Shown here piece after piece: positions 40,403 to 49,947 of a stretch of 64,000 nt of DNA (the first letter of the stretch is position 1; every line of letters starts with the position of its first letter). The notes beneath the pieces are model-generated. The model was given only the letters and a program-made list of their open reading frames with translations, searched no databases and was not told the origin of the DNA. Made by a program: the position numbers and the translations under genes. This stretch comes from Methylobacterium radiotolerans JCM 2831 (lineage in GTDB: Bacteria; Pseudomonadota; Alphaproteobacteria; Rhizobiales; Beijerinckiaceae). The stretch is taken from contig NC_010505.1 in the NCBI RefSeq assembly GCF_000019725.1, positions 3,165,001-3,229,000 of the forward strand, given 5' to 3'.

Positions 40403-41071
40403 ATGACGGACCGCATCCGCGTCGCCCTGGCCGACGACCACCCCATCGTCCTCGCGGGGATCCGGACGCTCCTGAACGCCGACCCGGAGATCGAGCTGGT
40501 CGGCGAGGCCACCAGCGGCAGCGAGGCGCTGCCGATGATCCACGCCGCGGACCCGGACGTCGCCGTGGTCGACGTCTCGATGCCGGGTCTCAACGGCCTG
40601 GAGCTCACCGAGCGCGTCGCCGGGTCGTGCCCGCGGACGCGCGTGCTGGTGCTGACGGTCCACGAGGACGCGGCCTACGTCCAGCCGTTGCTCAAGGCGG
40701 GGGCCCGGGGCTACCTCCTCAAGCGCTCGGCCGCGGAGGACCTGCTCCGCGCGGTCCGCGCCGTCGCGGCGGGCGGGATCTACCTCGACCCCTCGGTGGC
40801 GAGCCACGCCATGGCGCATCCCGCGACCCCGACTCAGGGCGGGGACACCGAGCCGTCGGCCGAGGCCCTGAGCCCGCGCGAGACCGACGTGCTCCGGCTG
40901 ATCGCGCAGGGATTCAGCAACAAGGAGATCGCGCGGCGCTTCGATCTCAGCGTCAAGTCCATCGAGACCTACAAGGCGCGGGCCGCCGAGAAGCTGGGCC
41001 TGCGCACGCGCGCGGAGATCATCCGCTACGCCGCCGCGCACGGATGGCTCGACGCCCTGGCGCTCCGCTAG
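40403..41071 (+). CDS. NarL/FixJ-type response regulator
   Basis: A 222-residue DNA-binding response regulator. The receiver domain (1-125) has the acidic pair D11-D12, the phospho-acceptor Asp57 (V-V-D-V-S-M-P-G) and the Lys in L-L-K-R. The C-terminal LuxR-type helix-turn-helix (about 150-212) reads L-S-P-R-E-T-D-V-L-R-L-I-A-Q-G-F-S-N-K-E-I-A. Strong GAGGAGAAG Shine-Dalgarno before the ATG at 40403. It is the partner of the kinase immediately upstream. The target genes are unknown; the next gene (DUF808) is 124 bases away on the same strand. Confidence 0.95.
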   Translation: MTDRIRVALADDHPIVLAGIRTLLNADPEIELVGEATSGSEALPMIHAADPDVAVVDVSMPGLNGLELTERVAGSCPRTRVLVLTVHEDAAYVQPLLKAGARGYLLKRSAAEDLLRAVRAVAAGGIYLDPSVASHAMAHPATPTQGGDTEPSAEALSPRETDVLRLIAQGFSNKEIARRFDLSVKSIETYKARAAEKLGLRTRAEIIRYAAAHGWLDALALR

Positions 41072-41195
41072 GCCCGAGCGAGCGTCGGCAGGATCGTCCC
41101 GCCGAAGGTCGGGCGCGCCGAATTTCATCCGTCAGGGATCAAATCCTCCCGCGGATCGTCTCTCTGGCGGACCGGTCACGGATGAGGGGAGACGG

Positions 41196-42188
41196 GTGAG
41201 CGTCGGATTGATCGCCCTGCTGGACGATGTTGCCTTCATGGTCAGGGCCGCGGCGGCCTCCCTCGACGACGTCGCCGGCCAAGCGGCGCGGGCCGGCACC
41301 AAGGCCGCCGGCGTCGTCATCGACGACGCGGCCGTGACGCCGCGCTACGTCGTCGGCTTCGCCGCGGAGCGCGAACTGCCGATCGTCGGCCGGATCGCCC
41401 TCGGGTCGCTGCGCAACAAGATCCTCTTCTTGCTGCCGGGTGCCCTGGCGCTCAGCGCCTTCGCCCCCTGGGCGATCACGCCGCTCCTCATGCTGGGCGG
41501 CGCGTACCTGAGCTTCGAGGGCGCCGAGAAGGTCTACGAGGCCGTGTTCGCCCATCACGGGCACGGCGACGAGGCGGACCAGGAGGGTGGCGCCGGCGGC
41601 GATCAGGCCCGCGAAGACCGCCGCGTGGCGAGCGCCATCAAGACCGACTTCATCCTCTCGGCCGAGATCATGGCCATCACCCTCGCGGCGCTGCCGGAGG
41701 GCAGCTTCTGGATGCGCGCGGCGGTGCTGGCCATCGTCGCCGTCGGCATCACCGCGGGCGTCTACGGTGTGGTCGCGCTGATCGTGAAGGCCGACGATGC
41801 CGGTCTCGCCCTCGCCCGCAGCACCGCCGGCCCGCCGGTCGGAAATCTCATCCGCGGGCTCGGCCGCGGCGTGGTCAGGGGCATGCCGATCCTGCTCACG
41901 ATCCTGGCGATCATCGGGACGGCGGCGATGATCTGGGTCGGCGGCGGGATCCTCATGCACGGGCTCGAGGCCTACGGCCTGTCGGCGCCGGCCCACGCCG
42001 CCCACGCGATGGCGGAGGCCGCTGCGGCGCGCGTGCCGTTCGCCGCGGGCCTCGTCGCGTGGCTCGTCACCGCGACGGTGTCGGGCGTGATCGGGCTGGT
42101 CGTCGGCGGAGCCCTGATCCCGCTGACGACCTTCGTGCTGGCGCCGGCGTGGCGGGCCCTGTCAGGCCTGTGGCAGCGGCGCGCCTGA
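41196..42188 (+). CDS. DUF808 (YedI-like) inner-membrane protein
   Basis: A 330-residue membrane protein of the DUF808/YedI family with an N-terminal signature (S-V-G-L-I-A-L-L-D-D-V-A-F-M-V-R-A-A-A-A-S, then A-G-V-V-I-D-D-A-A-V-T-P-R-Y-V) and about six membrane helices. The loop near residue 125-145 is charged and Gly-rich. Function of the family is unknown. Start GTG at 41196 with GAGGGGAGA upstream. It overlaps the end of the convergent RND pump gene by 27 bases. Confidence 0.9.
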   Translation: MSVGLIALLDDVAFMVRAAAASLDDVAGQAARAGTKAAGVVIDDAAVTPRYVVGFAAERELPIVGRIALGSLRNKILFLLPGALALSAFAPWAITPLLMLGGAYLSFEGAEKVYEAVFAHHGHGDEADQEGGAGGDQAREDRRVASAIKTDFILSAEIMAITLAALPEGSFWMRAAVLAIVAVGITAGVYGVVALIVKADDAGLALARSTAGPPVGNLIRGLGRGVVRGMPILLTILAIIGTAAMIWVGGGILMHGLEAYGLSAPAHAAHAMAEAAAARVPFAAGLVAWLVTATVSGVIGLVVGGALIPLTTFVLAPAWRALSGLWQRRA

Positions 42189-45100
42189 CGGAAGGCCGTG
42201 ATCGGGAGCCGCCGGGACCGGCGCGGTCGTCCCTGCGGGAGTGCCGTGGTGCTTGAGCGGCCTGTTGCCGCTCAGACGACGCAGCAGCACGTAGAAGACC
42301 GGCGTCAGGAACAGCCCGAAGGCGGTCACGCCGATCATGCCGGAGAACACCGCGACGCCCATCGCGCGGCGCATCTCCGATCCGGCGCCGGTCGCGGTGA
42401 CCAGCGGCAGCACGCCCATGATGAAGGCCATCGACGTCATGAGGATCGGCCGCAGCCGGAGGCGGCTCGCCTCGATCGCCGCCTGGAGCGGGGTCCGCCC
42501 GGCGAACTCGAGCTCGCGCGCGAATTCCACGATCAGGATGGCGTTCTTGGCCGAGAGCCCGACGAGCACGATCAGGCCGATCTGCGTGAACACGTTGTTG
42601 TCGCCCGCCGACAGCCACACGCCGAACATGGCGGCGAGCAGGCCCATCGGCACGATCAGCAGGATGGCGAGCGGCAGGGCGAGGCTCTCGTACTGCGCGG
42701 CGAGCACGAGGAAGACCAGGAGCAGCGCCAGGGGGAAGACCCAGATTCCGGAATTGCCCGCGATGAACTCCTGGTACGTGAGATCCGTCCACTCGAAGGC
42801 GAAGCCCCGCGGCAGCGTCTCGGCCGCGATCCGCGTCGCAGCCGCCTGGGCCTGGCCCGACGAGTATCCGGGCGCCGCGCCGGCGTTGATGTCGGCGGAC
42901 AGGAAGCCGTTGTAGCGCATGGCCCGCTCCGGTCCGGCGCTCTGGCGGACGCGCAGCAGAGCGGAGAGCGGCACCATCTCGCCCGAACCGGCCCGGACCT
43001 TCAGGAGGCCGACGTCGTCAGATCGGGCCCGGAACGGGGCGTCGGCCTGGACGCGCACCGAGTAGGTGCGGCCGAACTTGTTGAAGTCGTTCACGTAGAG
43101 CGAGCCGAGATAGATCTGCAGCGTGTCGAAGACGTCCGTCACCGGGATGTTGAGCTGACGGGCCTTCGTCCGGTCGATGTCGGCGAAGAGCTGCGGCACG
43201 TTCATCTGGAAGCTCGAGAACAGACCGACGAGTTCCGGTGCCTGGGCGGCCTTGGCCATGAACGCCTTGGTGGCGTCGTTCAGCGCCTCGTAGCCGAGGC
43301 CGGCGCGGTCCTCGATCTGCAGCTTGAAGCCGCCGATCGTCCCGAGGCCGTTGACCGGCGGCGGCGGGAACATCGCGATGAAGGCCTCGGGGATCGCGGC
43401 ATACTTCTTGTTCAGCGACTGCGCGATCGCCGCCCCGTTGAGGGACGGGTCCTTGCGCTCGTCGAACGGTTTCAGCGTCGAGAACACGATCCCCGAGTTG
43501 GAGCTGTTGGTGAAGCCGTTGATCGAGAGGCCCGGGAAGGCGACGGCGCTCTCGACGCCGGGCTCCTTGAGGGCGATCTCGCTCATGCGGCGGATGACCT
43601 CCTCCGTCCGGTCGAGGGTCGCGCCGTCGGGTAGCTGCGCGAAACCCACGAGGTACTGCTTGTCCTGCCCGGGCACGAAGCCGCCCGGGATCTGGCGGAA
43701 CAGGCCGCCGGTCAGTCCGACCAGCAGGACGTAGAGGACCATCATCACGGTCTTGCGCGACACCGCGAAGCCGACGCCGCGGCCGTAGCCATCCGAGGCC
43801 CGCCCGAAGGCGCGGTTGAACCGGCGGAAGAACCACCCGAGGAGCCGGTCGAGGACGCGGGTCAGGCGATCCTTCGGCGCGTGGTGGTCCTTCAGCAGCA
43901 GCGCCGACAGCGCCGGCGAGAGGGTCAGCGAGTTGATCGCCGAGATCACCGTCGAGATCGCGATGGTCAGGGCGAACTGCTTGTAGAACTGGCCGGTCAG
44001 CCCGCTGATGAAGGCCAGCGGCACGAAGACGGCGACGAGCACGAGGGCGATGGCGATGATCGGGCCCGAGACCTCGCGCATGGCCTGGTAGCTGGCCTCC
44101 CGCGGGGACAGGCCGCTCTCGATATTGCGCTCGACGTTCTCGACCACCACGATCGCGTCGTCGACGACGATGCCGATGGCGAGCACCAGGCCGAACAGGC
44201 TCAGCGCGTTGATCGAGAATCCGAAGACGTGCATCACCGCGAAGGTGCCGACGATGGAGACCGGCACGGCGAGCAGCGGGATGATCGACGCCCGCCACGT
44301 CTGCAGGAACAGGATCACCACCAGCACGACGAGGGCGATGGCCTCCAGCAGCGTGTGGATCACGGCCTCGATGGAGGCGCGCACGAACTGCGTCGGGTCG
44401 TAGACGATCTGGTAATCGACGCCCTCCGGCATGGTCCGCTTGATCTCCGCCATGGTGCGGCGGACCTCGTCCGAGATCTGGATCGCGTTCGAGCCCGGCG
44501 ATTGGGAGATCGGGATCGCCACCGCCGACTTGTTGTCGAGGAGCGAGCGCAGGGCGTAGTCGGAGGCGCCGAGCTCGATCCGCGCGACGTCGCGCAGGCG
44601 GGTGATCGCGCCGTCGGTGCCGGTCTTGACCACGATGTCGCCGAACTGCTCCTCGCTGCTCAGGCGTCCCTCGGCGTTGAGCGAGAGCTGCAGGTCGAGG
44701 CCCGGGACGGCCGGCGACGCGCCGATCACGCCGGCCGCGGCCTCCACGTTCTGGGCCTGGATCTCGCGCACGACGTCGCCCGCGGACAGGCCGTGCTCGG
44801 CCACCTTCTGCGGGTCGAGCCAGATCCGCATCGCGTAGTCGCCGGAGCCGAAGAGCTGGACCTGGCCGACGCCGTCGAGCCGGGCCAGGCGGTCCTTGAT
44901 GTTCAGCACCGCGTAGTTGCGCAGGTAGGTCATGTCGTATCGCCCGTTCGGCGACACGAGATGCACGACCATCGTTAGATCGGGGGAGCTCTTCACCGTG
45001 ACGATGCCCAACTGGCGCACCACGGCCGGCAGGCGCGGCTCGGCCTGCGAGACGCGGTTCTGGACGAGCTGCTGCGCCTTGTCGGGATCGGTGCCTAGCC

Positions 45101-45389
45101 GGAAGGTGACGGTCAGGGTCATGATGCCGTCGGTCGTGGCCTGGCTCGACATGTAGAGCATGCCCTCGACGCCGTTGATCTGCTCCTCGATCGGCGTCGC
45201 CACGGTCTCGACGATCACCTTGGGATTGGCGCCCGGGAAGGTGGCGCGGACGACCACGGAGGGCGGGACCACGTCCGGGTACTCGGAGATCGGCATCGCG
45301 AAGAGCGAGAGCAGGCCGCCGATGAAGATGAGCATCGAGAGCACGCCCGCGAAGATCGGGCGGTCGATGAAGAACTTGGAGAGATTCAT
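42162..45389 (-). CDS. RND multidrug efflux pump, inner-membrane permease (HAE1 family)
   Basis: A 1075-residue permease of the AcrB/MexF/OqxB type that exports drugs or metabolites with proton drive through a tripartite complex. It starts N-L-S-K-F-F-I-D-R-P-I-F-A-G-V-L, has 12 membrane helices, two large periplasmic loops, the proton-relay Asp pair in G-I-V-V-D-D-A-I-V-V-V-E-N, the G-L-S-A-K-N-A-I-L-I-V-E-F segment, and the P-L-A-F-I-S-G-L-T-G-Q-F-Y motif. The length is normal. It is downstream of the adaptor gene (113-base gap), and no TolC-like outer-membrane gene follows. Its C-terminal end overlaps the convergent DUF808 gene by 27 bases. Confidence 0.96.
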   Translation of the reverse strand: MNLSKFFIDRPIFAGVLSMLIFIGGLLSLFAMPISEYPDVVPPSVVVRATFPGANPKVIVETVATPIEEQINGVEGMLYMSSQATTDGIMTLTVTFRLGTDPDKAQQLVQNRVSQAEPRLPAVVRQLGIVTVKSSPDLTMVVHLVSPNGRYDMTYLRNYAVLNIKDRLARLDGVGQVQLFGSGDYAMRIWLDPQKVAEHGLSAGDVVREIQAQNVEAAAGVIGASPAVPGLDLQLSLNAEGRLSSEEQFGDIVVKTGTDGAITRLRDVARIELGASDYALRSLLDNKSAVAIPISQSPGSNAIQISDEVRRTMAEIKRTMPEGVDYQIVYDPTQFVRASIEAVIHTLLEAIALVVLVVILFLQTWRASIIPLLAVPVSIVGTFAVMHVFGFSINALSLFGLVLAIGIVVDDAIVVVENVERNIESGLSPREASYQAMREVSGPIIAIALVLVAVFVPLAFISGLTGQFYKQFALTIAISTVISAINSLTLSPALSALLLKDHHAPKDRLTRVLDRLLGWFFRRFNRAFGRASDGYGRGVGFAVSRKTVMMVLYVLLVGLTGGLFRQIPGGFVPGQDKQYLVGFAQLPDGATLDRTEEVIRRMSEIALKEPGVESAVAFPGLSINGFTNSSNSGIVFSTLKPFDERKDPSLNGAAIAQSLNKKYAAIPEAFIAMFPPPPVNGLGTIGGFKLQIEDRAGLGYEALNDATKAFMAKAAQAPELVGLFSSFQMNVPQLFADIDRTKARQLNIPVTDVFDTLQIYLGSLYVNDFNKFGRTYSVRVQADAPFRARSDDVGLLKVRAGSGEMVPLSALLRVRQSAGPERAMRYNGFLSADINAGAAPGYSSGQAQAAATRIAAETLPRGFAFEWTDLTYQEFIAGNSGIWVFPLALLLVFLVLAAQYESLALPLAILLIVPMGLLAAMFGVWLSAGDNNVFTQIGLIVLVGLSAKNAILIVEFARELEFAGRTPLQAAIEASRLRLRPILMTSMAFIMGVLPLVTATGAGSEMRRAMGVAVFSGMIGVTAFGLFLTPVFYVLLRRLSGNRPLKHHGTPAGTTAPVPAAPDHGLPSGAPLPQA

Positions 45390-45502
45390 GCCGCCCTCCG
45401 AGGGCGCGAGGCAGGGGCGTCCCGGCGGCCGTAGGCGGCCGCCGTCATCGTCGCGTCGGGGATCTGACTCGGGGGAAGGGAGGCGCGCCCGAGCGGCTTC
45501 CG

Positions 45503-46762
45503 TCAGCGCTGGGCGAGCTTGCGCGGTCCGGACCCGCTGTCCTGCGGCCGCGCTCCCATCGCCACGGGCTCGGGGATCAGGAGTGTCCCGGGACGGACGC
45601 GCTGCAGGCCGTTGACCACGATGCGCTCGCCGCCCGACAGGCCGGAGGTGACCACGCGGAGTCCGTCGACGGCTCGACCGAGGGTCACGGCGCGGAACTC
45701 GGCCCGGTTGTCCGCCCCTACCGCGAGCACGAACTTCTTGTCCTGATCGGTGCCGACGGCCCGTTCGTCGACGAGGACGAGGCGTTCCGGAGCGGCCTGA
45801 CCGAGGCGCATCCGCGCGAACTGGCCCGGGATCAGGCGGCCGTCACCGTTGGAGAAGGTCGCGCGCACGCGGACCGTGCCGCTGCGCGCATCGACCTTGT
45901 TGTCGATGAACTGGAGATGCCCGCTGGCGCGCGCGCCGTCGGCGGTCGCCATCTCGACGGGGATGAGGCCGAGCTTGCCGCGCCGGCCGCCCGGCTCGGC
46001 GACCGAGGCCAGCGCCTTCAGGACCACGCCCTCGTCGGCGTCGAAGCTGGCGTAGACGGGATCGACCGAGACCAGCGTGGTCAGCACGGCGGCCGCCGCG
46101 CCCGTCGCCACGAGGTTGCCCGGCGTGATCTCGCGGCGGCCGACGCGGCCGCTCACCGCAGCCCGCACCTGCGTGTAGCCGAGGTTGAGGCGCGCGGCCT
46201 CCAGCGCCGCCTTCGCCGCGTCGAGGCTCGCCCGAGCCTCCTTGAACGCGTTGGCCCGGACGTCGAGGTCGCGTGCCGTAACGATGTGCTGATCCGACAG
46301 CTTCTGCCCACGCTCGAGGTCGCTCGCCGTCAGGCCGACGCGCGCCTCGGCGCCCGCGACCTGGGCCTCGAGCCTCTGGACCTCGGCCGCGTAGGGCGCG
46401 GGGTCGATGGTCACCAGCAGGTCCCCGGCCTTGACCAGCTCGCCTTCGGCGAAATGCGTGGCCAGGATCGCACCGCCGACCCGGGCGCGCACGTCGATGC
46501 GTTCGACCGCTTCCAGGCGCCCCGAGAACTCGTCCCAGAGGATGACGTCGCGCGGCTCGACGGTCGCGACCGCGGCCGGCATCGCCACCTCGGCCGGTGG
46601 CGTCGCGGCGATGGCCGCGGTTCCTCGGATCAGCGTCCCCGGTACGAGAGCGTAGGCAGCGCCCGCCAGAAGTGCGATGGCGAGACCGCCGGCGGCGAAG
46701 CGCCGGACGGGAAGAGGACCGCGAGAGGGATGACGCTGAGGTTCCACGAGCGACTCCGACAT
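45503..46762 (-). CDS. RND efflux periplasmic adaptor (MexE/AcrA type)
   Basis: A periplasmic membrane-fusion protein (419 residues from ATG 46762, or 414 from GTG 46747), with an N-terminal anchor (G-G-L-A-I-A-L-L-A-G-A-A-Y-A), a lipoyl-like half (V-G-G-A-I-L-A-T-H-F-A-E-G-E-L-V-K-A-G-D-L-L-V, with R-V-G-R-R-E-I-T-P-G-N-L-V at the second half), an alpha-helical hairpin (about 115-195) and a beta-barrel. It bridges the RND permease and an outer-membrane channel. The ATG at 46762 has no Shine-Dalgarno and lies inside the TetR operator, whereas GTG 46747 is preceded by CGGAG at the right spacing, so the GTG may be the true start. Divergent from tetR. Confidence 0.93.
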   Translation of the reverse strand: MSESLVEPQRHPSRGPLPVRRFAAGGLAIALLAGAAYALVPGTLIRGTAAIAATPPAEVAMPAAVATVEPRDVILWDEFSGRLEAVERIDVRARVGGAILATHFAEGELVKAGDLLVTIDPAPYAAEVQRLEAQVAGAEARVGLTASDLERGQKLSDQHIVTARDLDVRANAFKEARASLDAAKAALEAARLNLGYTQVRAAVSGRVGRREITPGNLVATGAAAAVLTTLVSVDPVYASFDADEGVVLKALASVAEPGGRRGKLGLIPVEMATADGARASGHLQFIDNKVDARSGTVRVRATFSNGDGRLIPGQFARMRLGQAAPERLVLVDERAVGTDQDKKFVLAVGADNRAEFRAVTLGRAVDGLRVVTSGLSGGERIVVNGLQRVRPGTLLIPEPVAMGARPQDSGSGPRKLAQR

Positions 46763-46785
46763 CTGTATAGGTCGCTACACATGTC
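46758..46785. promoter_or_regulatory. TetR operator of the RND efflux pair
   Basis: Arms GACATCTGTA and TACACATGTC (9 of 10 bases symmetric) flank an 8-base spacer in the 88-base gap between the adaptor and tetR genes. This is the size and position of a TetR-family repressor site. A second, weaker TATC/GATA pair lies closer to tetR (about 46814-46829). The operator overlaps the first possible start codon of the adaptor gene. Confidence 0.65.
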
Positions 46786-46850
46786 GGCATGGACGCGGGG
46801 CGTCAAGTGACTTATCTACCACTCGATATAAAAGTTGGAGTCCAGAGGCA

Positions 46851-47450
46851 ATGGTGATGGGGCGCCCCCGGTCCTTCGACACGGACAAGGCCCTCGACGA
46901 GGCGATGGAGGTGTTCTGGCGCCACGGCTACGACGGCGCGAGCCTCGCGATGCTGACGAAGGCGATGGGCATCAAGCCTCCGAGTCTCTACGCGGCCTTC
47001 GGCAGCAAGGAGGGGCTGCTCAAGGCCGCCCTCGACCGATACGCGCAGCGGCGTTCCGAGCACATGCGCTTCGTCCTGGCGGGCGAGACCGCGCACGACG
47101 TGGCCGAGCGCTTCCTGAGCAGCATCGCCGAGAGCCACACCGATCCGGCGAACCCGCCCGGCTGCCTCCTGGTCCAGGGCGGGCTCGCCTGCGGGGCGGG
47201 TTCGGAGAACATCCCGTTCGAGCTGGCAGCCCGGCGGGCGCAGAGCGAGATGGAACTTCGCGAGCGCTTCGTCCGGGCCCGGGAGGACGGTGACCTCCCG
47301 GCGGACGCCGATCCGGTCGCCCTCGCACGGTTCCTGTCGACCGTCGCCTCCGGCATGGGCGTGCTGGCCTCCTCGGGCGCCGACCGCGAGGCGCTGCGGG
47401 AAGTCGCGCGCGTCTCGCTGCGGGCCTTCGCGAAGGGGGAGGACGTTTGA
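46851..47450 (+). CDS. TetR-family transcriptional repressor
   Basis: A 199-residue regulator with an N-terminal TetR helix-turn-helix (M-G-R-P-R-S-F-D-T-D-K-A-L-D-E-A-M-E-V-F, then L-T-K-A-M-G-I-K-P-P-S-L-Y-A-A-F-G-S-K) and a C-terminal ligand-binding region. It is divergent from the RND adaptor and permease, so it most likely represses them and itself through the palindrome at 46758-46785. The ATG at 46851 or 46857 is possible; the latter gives the normal N-terminus. Seven bases separate its end from the convergent kinase gene. Confidence 0.94.
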   Translation: MVMGRPRSFDTDKALDEAMEVFWRHGYDGASLAMLTKAMGIKPPSLYAAFGSKEGLLKAALDRYAQRRSEHMRFVLAGETAHDVAERFLSSIAESHTDPANPPGCLLVQGGLACGAGSENIPFELAARRAQSEMELRERFVRAREDGDLPADADPVALARFLSTVASGMGVLASSGADREALREVARVSLRAFAKGEDV

Positions 47451-47457
47451 GACGCGC

Positions 47458-49947
47458 TTACCCGGCGCGATCTTGCACCCCGGACCGGTCGATCGACCCT
47501 GGACGGTGCCGGGCCAGGACGTCGCGCAGCGCCCGCGCGACCTGCTCGGCCGAGTAAGGTTTGCGCACGAGCTCGAATCCGTGCGCGTCGTCCCGCGCGA
47601 GCGCGTCGCTGTAGCCGGTGGTCAGAATGACCGGCAGCGCGGGGTGGTCGGCGCGCAGCCGGCGCGCGAGCTCGACGCCGCCCATCCCGGGCATCACCAC
47701 GTCCGAGAAGACGGCGTCGAACCGGAACGGCACCTTCTCCATCTCGGCGAGCGCGGCCTCGGCGTTGTGGGCCCAGACGGTCGCGTGGCCGAGATCTTCC
47801 AGGAGCTGCGTGCAGAAGCGCCCGACCTCGAGATTGTCCTCCACGACCAGCACGCAGAGCGCGCGGTCCTCGCCTGCCGGCGCGTCCATGACGGCCCCGT
47901 CGTCCGCCGCCGCGGGCGGCGGGTCGACCTCCGGCAAGTAGAGGGTGAAGGTCGCCCCGCGACCGACATGGCTCACGACCTCGACGTCGCCGCCCGACTG
48001 CTTGGTGAAGCCGATCACCTGTGAGAGGCCGAGCCCCGTGCCCTTGCCGACGGCCTTGGTGGTGAAGAAGGGCTCGAAGATCCGTCCCAGCAGATCCGGC
48101 GCCACGCCAGGCCCCTCGTCCGTCACCGCGACGGCGGCGAACGGTCCGGGTGCGCCGGCATGGCCGCGGATCGGCGGCAGGGCGGCGCCGCAGGTGAGCC
48201 TGAGCGTCAGCGTGCCCTCGCCCTCCATGGCGTCGCGGGCATTCATTGCGAGGTTGACCAAAGCCGTCTCGAACTGGCTCGGGTCGGCCCGCACGTGGCA
48301 GCGCGCGTCGGAGATCTCCGTCACGATCCGGACGCGCCCGCCCGTCACGGCGTTCAGCATGTCGGCCATCTCGCCCAGCCGCGCCCCGACATCGAAGACT
48401 TCGGGCGCGAGCGGCTGGCGACGGGCGAAGGCCAGGAGCTGGTTCGTCAGCCGCGCGGCGCGGTCGACCGTGTCGGAGACCGCCTCCAGGTAACGGGTGC
48501 GGCGCTCCTCGGCGAGATTCGGCCGGCGCAGGAACTCGACGGACGAGCGGATGATGGTCAGCAGGTTGTTGAAGTCGTGCGCGACGCCGCCGGTGAGCTG
48601 GCCCACCGCCTCCATCCGCTGCGCGTGGCGCAGCGCCTCCTCGGCGCGCGCGAGCTGCTCCTGGTGGCGCAGGCGCTCGGTGATGTCCTGGGCGTACTGG
48701 AAGGCGCCGATCCGTCGACCGCGCGCGTCGCGCAGCGTCGTGAACTTCAGCTCGTAAGAGGGCCGCTTGAGGCCGGGATCGCCGAAGGCCTCCGCGACGG
48801 TGAACTCCTCGCCCGCGAGGGCGCGTGACCAGACCGCCTGCGCGGCGGCCCGCTGCTCGGGATAGCCGGACAGCAGATCCAGCAGATTGGCCCCCACGGC
48901 CGGGCGCAGGCCGTAAATCGCCTCGAACTCGTCAGCGTAAGCCGCGTTCACGGCGAGGAACCGGTACTCGGTATCCAGCGCGCCCACGAGCGCGTCGGTG
49001 GTCTCGAACACGTCCGCCCAGAGCTTGCGCTGAGCGAGGGCCTCCGCGACGCGCCGCTCCAGGGTGGCGTTCATCTCGCGCAGCCGGTCCTCGGCGAGCT
49101 TGCGGTCGTGGATATCCTCGACCACGCCGTACCAGCGGACGATGGCACCGTCCTCGGCCCGGCGCGGCTGCGCGCGGGCGCGCATCCACCGGTAAGTCCC
49201 GGTCCGCGCGACGCGGATGCGGTAATCGACATCGACCGTCTCGCCCGAAGCGAGGCATTGCGTGAACACCGTGATGGTCCACGGCAGATCATCCGGGTGC
49301 AGCGCCCTGGTCCAGCCCGTGCCGTCCGGCTCGCCGGGCGCCTGTCCCGTCAGGTCGAGCCAGCGCTTGGAGTAGGAGGTGATGTTGCCCTGCGGGTCGC
49401 AGGTCCACGGCACCTGCGGGTTGAGTTCGACCGTGTGGCGGAAGTGATCCTCGCTCTCGCGCAGCCGCGCCTCGCCGAGGACGCGCGCCGTTGTCTCGGC
49501 GGTGACGCAGAACAGGCCGCTGATCGCTCCGGCATCGTCCAGCACCGGCGAGTAGGTGAAGGACCACCAGCCCTGCTCGGACCGGCCGTCCCGCGACAGG
49601 TCGAGCATGACGTCGGTCAGGGTCTGGCTCTCGCCCGCGAGGGTCGCAGACACCAGGGGTGCGATCTCGTCCCAGATGCTGGCCCAGACCTCGCGGAAGG
49701 GACGACCGAGGGCCGTGGCGAGGCGGTAGCCGAGGACCGGCCGGTAGGCGTCGTTGTAGAAGCAGAGCAGGTCCGGTCCCCAGGCCAGGAACATCGCGGT
49801 GGGGCAGGACAACATCAGTCCGAGCGCGCTGCGCAGGGCCGACGGCCACCCGTCGGGCGGCCCGAGCGGCGTCTCCGCCCAGTCACGGGCGCGGATCTCC
49901 ACCCCCGTCAGACCGCCGGGCGGCAGGAACCTGAACGGATCAGCCAC
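47458..49947 (-). CDS. PAS-domain hybrid histidine kinase with C-terminal receiver
   Basis: An 829-residue cytoplasmic hybrid kinase. It has three PAS-type domains: a degenerate first one (G-L-M-L-S-C-P-T-A-M-F-L-A-W-G-P, about 40-160), a second with H-T-V-E-L-N-P-Q-V-P-W (about 170-290) and a third (about 315-430). The HisKA motif has the phospho-acceptor His457 ([11 protein letters not shown]), and the HATPase has N-L-A-M-N-A-R-D-A-M and F-F-T-T-K-A-V-G-K-G-T-G-L-G-L. The receiver carries the phospho-acceptor Asp749 (F-S-D-V-V-M-P-G-M). Start GTG at 49947, since no ATG fits. The kinase and receiver core is close to the LOV kinase at 16857-19295, so the two arose by duplication and input-domain exchange. 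Confidence 0.93.
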   Translation of the reverse strand: MADPFRFLPPGGLTGVEIRARDWAETPLGPPDGWPSALRSALGLMLSCPTAMFLAWGPDLLCFYNDAYRPVLGYRLATALGRPFREVWASIWDEIAPLVSATLAGESQTLTDVMLDLSRDGRSEQGWWSFTYSPVLDDAGAISGLFCVTAETTARVLGEARLRESEDHFRHTVELNPQVPWTCDPQGNITSYSKRWLDLTGQAPGEPDGTGWTRALHPDDLPWTITVFTQCLASGETVDVDYRIRVARTGTYRWMRARAQPRRAEDGAIVRWYGVVEDIHDRKLAEDRLREMNATLERRVAEALAQRKLWADVFETTDALVGALDTEYRFLAVNAAYADEFEAIYGLRPAVGANLLDLLSGYPEQRAAAQAVWSRALAGEEFTVAEAFGDPGLKRPSYELKFTTLRDARGRRIGAFQYAQDITERLRHQEQLARAEEALRHAQRMEAVGQLTGGVAHDFNNLLTIIRSSVEFLRRPNLAEERRTRYLEAVSDTVDRAARLTNQLLAFARRQPLAPEVFDVGARLGEMADMLNAVTGGRVRIVTEISDARCHVRADPSQFETALVNLAMNARDAMEGEGTLTLRLTCGAALPPIRGHAGAPGPFAAVAVTDEGPGVAPDLLGRIFEPFFTTKAVGKGTGLGLSQVIGFTKQSGGDVEVVSHVGRGATFTLYLPEVDPPPAAADDGAVMDAPAGEDRALCVLVVEDNLEVGRFCTQLLEDLGHATVWAHNAEAALAEMEKVPFRFDAVFSDVVMPGMGGVELARRLRADHPALPVILTTGYSDALARDDAHGFELVRKPYSAEQVARALRDVLARHRPGSIDRSGVQDRAG

